Part shown: piece after piece, positions 30,199 to 34,611 of the stretch
How positions within the stretch are numbered: position 1 is the stretch's first letter
Layout: each line of letters starts with the position of its first letter
Assembly: GCA_022925895.1 (NCBI GenBank)
Contig: JAKSYS010000660.1
Coordinates: 1 to 34,611, forward strand
DNA length: 34,611 nt
From: Fragilaria crotonensis
Taxonomy: Eukaryota; Bacillariophyta; Fragilariophyceae; Fragilariales; Fragilariaceae
Reading direction: 5' to 3'
Program-made: the position numbers and the translations under genes
The notes under the pieces: model-generated
Told to the model about the DNA's origin: nothing
What the model saw: only the letters and a program-made list of their open reading frames with translations
The model's database searches: none

Positions 30199-32694
30199 TG
30201 TCTTTTCGTGTACCAGACAACAAGATTACAGGGAGACAACAAGATCACAGTGAGGACAACTGTCACATTGAAAGGAATTAAGCAGCAAGACGACATGTGT
30301 CGTATGTGTTTGTGGGGTGGGTGATGAAGGACGATGCAGTCTGGTGGGTGCGTGAAATTGGGGGAGTATGAGAGATGTGTGGCCGAGAGTCTCTCAGCGT
30401 CCATCGTTACAGTGCATGTCTCGAGTGATGAGCAATCTGAGGGAGCTCGGACACTCCTCTCTGTTGGAGGAACATAAGATCCCCAGGCTTCGTGAATGCG
30501 CATCCGTGTCTAATAACAATGATGACGACTCACGACTCACGACTCACGATAATCCTAAAAAGCGAAAGGCTTCTCATCGCGGCGAAACCAACGAAAATGA
30601 AGCGAAGACGGCCGATGACACCACACACAAGACATTCAGCACTCCTTTAAAGGAATAAAGATATGGGGAACGCAATGTGGAGGATACGTTAGGTGGTGCA
30701 AAGGACGTTCAAACGAATGATGCGTGATTGGAGAGGCACATCCTAACGGAGAGAGACACGACGTGACAACACGATACACTTAGAAGTGGGGAAGGAGTCC
30801 GATTCAGACACACACAATCTTTGCAACGCAACAACATGTCACATGTCATACGCATGTCATATGAGCTTGTAGTCTCATGGAGTAATGATGAGATGCCATT
30901 GCGACGCGTACCTTTCTGAGAACTTGTTTGAGATTGTGAGCAACTACTATACCATGGAAATTTGGTAATCATCCTACGTACGCTATCTAACCCTAACACA
31001 CGTTTCCTTGTGCCTTGTATGCATACATTACATCTTCCTTAACTTAGCGGACATATGTTCAGTTGTTCGAGATTCAAAACAAAGGCCCAATAAACGCGAC
31101 ACGTACGCATACTTTATATTATTACGATAGTTAAAAATGAACCGAGCATCACACTATAAATGAATTATGCATCAACCGGTACTCACACTATAAATGAATT
31201 ATGCATCAACCGGTACTCACACTATAAATGAATTATGCATCAACCGATACTACCGTAGTACCAGGTATCGTAGTTCAATTGCGGGACCATGCGCGACATA
31301 GTAATTAAATGAACGAAGGCCGGCAGCCGGCGGACGGCGGATCACAGACACGGTGTGTTATATTCGTAGAGGTACAAGTACTTGTACCCACACTTGGGTT
31401 GTATTCCGAGTCAATTGCTGATACTCTTGAAATGGCTCATCCAAAAGTAAACGCTAATAAAATATTTGATGATATATATAGAAAGCTCTATAGAAAGCTC
31501 TTGACGTCTCCCTCCAGCAAAAAGCAAGCTGCTCGAGGGAATGAGATCCCGCGTCACTCGAGATTCGAGATTGACGAGAACTTCAAGTGTTCACAGACAG
31601 TCAGGTATTAATTACTACTAAATAAATATACGAAACGATTTTATCAAGGCGTGCGCATCCTGGGTTTTCGAACCGGATGAAGTTCAGTGCGGGAGCGTAC
31701 AATGCGGTACTCGATGAGTACCGGTCCGTGCTGATACTACCGGTCGTGAACGCGGAAGAAGTTTTACAAATGTTGCGAACTAAACCCGAACCCGCTACAA
31801 GTATTCGAGATTCGTATTCACGCACTCGTGGAATGGTGGTCTTCAATTTTGTGTTCGTTGTATAGAAAGTATTATTCGTGTGTATTAGACCTACTATCAT
31901 AGAGTAAAAAAGGTTCGAGGTGCGACCTGCCATAAAAGCAACAAAAAGCAATCGTATCATATTCACAAGTTTAGCAACGAAACACGAAACTGCTTCTCAT
32001 CATCAAATCATCGATTCAGGATAGCTCCAACACAGTAAACAACACAGGGTAAGTCAATGGCTTGATTGTGGCATCTTTCGTCTCTCGGGACTCTGTCCGC
32101 AAGTGCATTGTGTTCATGCGCGAACCCCATGCATAGTGCTGCATGTTTATGGGAAAGTCGCATTTACTCGTGAGATTCTTCTTGTCTCTCGATCTCATGG
32201 ATCATCGCCATGGTCCATGTCGTCCAGCTTGTGTTTTTTGCCGAGTGTGTGACAGACATGGTCGTCATGGACATGACAGAGAAAAAAAGGGTTCGTTTAC
32301 AAAATGTATGTTCGCCCAGTTTTCCCCTTGCCACAATGGCGTCATCTTTGTATGCATATATATATATGTATGTGGTGACCACACCTTGCAGTTTGTGGTT
32401 TGTGGTACTGTACATGTGAGATACAGTACGTACCCACACCTGTACAATACCTGTCCAGCCGCTTGTCAGTACGTCACACCTGCAGGGCCCAGGTTTCCAA
32501 CCACCACACTTCTGACGACCACGATGCAGTACCTGGTAGTACAATATGCGACTTGTGTGTATTACTTGTAGTGCAGTACTAGTAGTACCATGTACCCGCC
32601 TAACTTTCCTTTTTCATATCGCCTGTTCAACTTTCGACGTATGAATACCAGGTACTGAATACCTCCACCAACAGACTAACAGACAGACAAGGAC
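30199..32694. other. 2.5-kb divergent intergenic region
   Basis: It separates the two secreted-protein genes and should hold both promoters. Small frames at 30368-30658 (with PKKRKASH), 31309-31611 and 31601-31966 lack family features and I do not call them. Notable elements: a heptamer repeat ACTCACG at about 30527-30549, a 34-bp triple repeat, the palindrome GGTACAAGTACTTGTACC at 31371-31388, and a TA-rich run at 32355-32370. No unambiguous TATA box is placed. Confidence 0.5.
31149..31250. repeat. 34-bp unit repeated three times
   Basis: Units begin at 31149, 31183 and 31217, each TCACACTATAAATGAATT followed by ATGCATCAACCG. The third differs at one base near its end. Each contains TATAAAT and the palindrome ATGCAT. 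Confidence 0.95.
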
Positions 32695-34140
32695 ATGAAC
32701 TGGCTGTCTCTCCTCGCAGTCCCGTGGCTGCATCTCACTGCGGTCACTGCCGACTTCCATCACCACCTTCGTCGTGACAACGACTTTGAGCACCGTTTGT
32801 TGCAGCAGACATGTCCTGCGACGACGACGTGCAATCCTATTGTTTTCTCGTGTGATGATCCTGGATACGTATCTGGTTCTGGTCCGTGTTATCAAGTAGG
32901 CCAGCCGTCGTGCCTGACGACGGGGGCAGGTGTGCGGTTCAGGAATCTTGTTTTTAATGGTGCGCAAGAAATATTCATGGGAGCTGGTGATCTTGGATTA
33001 CCTACATTACGGTCGGCTAGTCATGTTGCTTGGTCAAATGGGTGCTACCCATTCAGTTGGACATTCACACCACCACCCGCGGACACTCTCGTTCTCGCTG
33101 GCATTGGTACTCCTAATCCACTGACTATCCCCAGTGTTGCTGCTGTAGTCAATGCCAAGAGTGCTGCTCCTTCGGCTGGATGGAATGGCCTTTCCATTGC
33201 CATGACAAACCGTCCTCCTGCTGGCTACGATGGAAACGTGGATTTGTTGCAGGTTACACTGTCTAAAGCCGATGGTACTGATGAGAAATTACTGGGTGAT
33301 TTCTGTGGGGTCCCTCAAATCTATCTAACTTGGACCATCAAGAACTTTGACTTCTCGGCTGGATACAAGATTTCTGGATTGATTGCGCGGAGAGGAAATT
33401 GGCCTAATAGCCTTGGTCAAGAATCAAGCAAGGTGGATCTGTCTACCATGACGTATTGTTCCGCTTCTCCGACCGATTCTCCAACCGCTTCTCCGACCGC
33501 TTCTCCGACCGCTTCTCCGACCGATTCTCCAACCGCTTCTCCCACCGATTCTCCAACCGCTTCTCCCACTGATTCTCCGACCGATTCTCCAACCGATTCT
33601 CCCACCGATTCTCCGACCGATTCTCCGACCGATTCTCCGACCAATTCTCCAACCGCTTCTCCGACCGATTCTCCGACCAATTCTCCAACCGCTTCTCCGA
33701 CCGATTCTCCAACCGATTCTCCGACCGATTCTCCAACCGCTTCTCCGACCGATTCTCCAACCGCTTCTCCGACCGATTCTCCAACCGATTCTCCGACCAA
33801 TTCTCCCACCGCTTCTCCGACCAATTCTCCAACTGCTTCTCCGACCGACTCTCCGACCAATTCTCCGACCGATTCTCCAACTGCTTCTCCGACCGACTCT
33901 CCGACCAATTCCCCGACCAAATCTCCGACCAATTCTCCCACCGCTTCTCCGACCAATTCTCCCACCGCTTCTCCGACCAATTCTCCCGCTTCTCCGACCA
34001 ATTCTCCCACCGCTTCTCCGACCAATTCTCCAACCGCTTCTCCCACCGCGACATGTCCTGCGACGACGACGTGCAATCCTATTGTTTTCTCGTGTGATGA
34101 TCCTGGATACGTATCTGGTTCTGGTCCGTGTTATCAGTAG
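32695..34140 (+). CDS. Secreted protein with long Ser-Pro-Thr repeat, probably broken at its 3' end
   Basis: Start at 32695 (MNWLSLLAVPWLHLTAVTA), a signal peptide. A propeptide-like DFHHHLRRDNDFEHRLL follows with an R-L-L RXL site, as in the gene at 29350-30198. Residues about 39-255 form a Cys-containing globular domain (PATTTCNPIVFSCDDPGYVS, RFRNLVFNGAQEIFMGAGD, YDGNVDLLQVTLSKADG, YLTWTIKNFDFSAGYKISGL). Residues about 257-452 are SPT[D/A/N/K] repeats, likely O-glycosylated and extended. A second copy of the globular domain begins at residue 453 but stops after 30 residues, because TATCAAGTAG of the first copy is TATCAGTAG here. A cell-wall or frustule-associated role is inferred from architecture. 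The natural protein probably continues past the window end. Confidence 0.75.
   Translation: MNWLSLLAVPWLHLTAVTADFHHHLRRDNDFEHRLLQQTCPATTTCNPIVFSCDDPGYVSGSGPCYQVGQPSCLTTGAGVRFRNLVFNGAQEIFMGAGDLGLPTLRSASHVAWSNGCYPFSWTFTPPPADTLVLAGIGTPNPLTIPSVAAVVNAKSAAPSAGWNGLSIAMTNRPPAGYDGNVDLLQVTLSKADGTDEKLLGDFCGVPQIYLTWTIKNFDFSAGYKISGLIARRGNWPNSLGQESSKVDLSTMTYCSASPTDSPTASPTASPTASPTDSPTASPTDSPTASPTDSPTDSPTDSPTDSPTDSPTDSPTNSPTASPTDSPTNSPTASPTDSPTDSPTDSPTASPTDSPTASPTDSPTDSPTNSPTASPTNSPTASPTDSPTNSPTDSPTASPTDSPTNSPTKSPTNSPTASPTNSPTASPTNSPASPTNSPTASPTNSPTASPTATCPATTTCNPIVFSCDDPGYVSGSGPCYQ
33466..34050 (+). repeat. 12-bp coding minisatellite (SPT[D/A/N/K])
   Basis: About 48 units of TCTCCGACCGAT and variants (ACCAAT, ACCGCT, ACCAAA), kept in frame apart from one 3-residue contraction (NSPASPT). 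Many units differ only at the third codon base of Pro. Confidence 0.95.
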
Positions 34141-34611
34141 GCCAGCCGTCGTGCCTGACGACGGGGGCAGGTGTGCAGTTCAGGAATCTTGTTTTTAATG
34201 GTGCGCAAGAAATATTCATGGAGCTGGTGATCTTGGATTACCTACATTACGGTCGGCTAGTCATGTTGCTTGGTCAAATGGGTGCTACCCATTCAGTTGG
34301 ACATTCACACCACCACCCGCGGACACTCTCGTTCTCGCTGGCATTGGTACTCCTAATCCACTGACTATCCCCAGTGTTGCTACTCGTAGTAGTCAATGCC
34401 AAGAGTGCTGCTCCTTCGGCTGGATGGAATGGCCTTCCATTGCCATGACAAACCGTCCTCCTGCTGGCTATGATGGAAACGTGGATTTGTTGCAGGTTAC
34501 ACTGTCTAAAGCCGATGGTACTGATGAGAAATTACTGGGTGATTCTGTGGGTCCTCAATCTATCTCCAACTTGGACCATCAAGAACTTCTGACTTCTCCG
34601 GCTGGATACAA
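34050..34611 (+). repeat. Second copy of 32808-33369, with many one-base gaps
   Basis: Collinear with the globular-domain coding sequence 1242 bp upstream, running to the window end. Differences include loss of one base in runs AA, GGG, TTT, TTT, GGGG, CCC and AAA, a few substitutions, and some inserted bases that cluster toward 34540-34611. Its frame is destroyed. Confidence 0.9.

Noticed and set aside
30368-30658. Small gene with a nuclear-localisation-like PKKRK motif
   Set aside because: Only 96 codons of low-complexity sequence with no family feature. It lies just upstream of a divergent gene and is more likely untranslated or intergenic.
31309-31611. 100-codon frame in the divergent intergenic region
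   Set aside because: AT-rich, contains a short internal duplication (YRKLYRKL) and no recognisable domain.
33417-34076. Minus-strand frames of about 200 residues with GEAVGELV or SEKRLENR repeats
   Set aside because: These are antisense readings of the SPT coding repeat in the secreted-protein gene.

Overview
The window looks like diatom (or a close stramenopile) nuclear DNA. The evidence is two Ty1/copia elements with CoDi-type pol motifs, a non-LTR element of the APE-RT-RNase H kind, and two secreted proteins with an RXL-type propeptide site of the sort known from diatom biosilica proteins. No rRNA, tRNA or CRISPR is visible. About 29 kb is mobile DNA. Only the right-hand 5.7 kb looks like host sequence.

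Layout. (1) 1-about 4350: a decayed copia element running left to right, with its 5' end outside the window (integrase, linker with a chromo-like segment, RT with YVDD, RNase H). (2) 4708-28918: a second copia element with two 133-bp LTRs that differ at one base once a 76-bp insertion in the right LTR is set aside. (3) Its gag is split by an 18.55-kb insertion, 5270-23822, with inverted ends (CATCACAAGGYGGCGG...) and a probable 2-bp GA duplication. Removing it rejoins gag in frame. (4) Inside that insertion are a broken CACTA/Plavaka-like transposase (+), a broken antisense gene with an HxD...H...R pattern like 2OG-Fe(II) dioxygenases, a 150-bp minisatellite of 11 units, an AT-rich block of duplications and palindromes, and an unrecognised gene ending in a GGWS-type domain. 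(5) That last gene is itself split by an 8.2-kb non-LTR retrotransposon (13883-22083) with a 17-bp target duplication and a poly(T), not poly(A), 3' end. The insertion order is therefore copia, then the TIR element, then the LINE.

(6) 28919-34611: two divergent secreted-protein genes, 29350-30198 (-) and 32695 onward (+), share the leader LLAVPWL...HHLR...HRxL. The second carries a long Ser-Pro-Thr repeat followed by a second copy of its globular domain. That second copy differs from the first largely by one-base losses in homopolymers, as expected at an unpolished contig end.

Nearly every mobile-element ORF is broken by single-base shifts although the LTRs are almost identical. Either the elements decayed by indels, or the assembly carries residual indel errors. 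This matters for every pseudogene call below.
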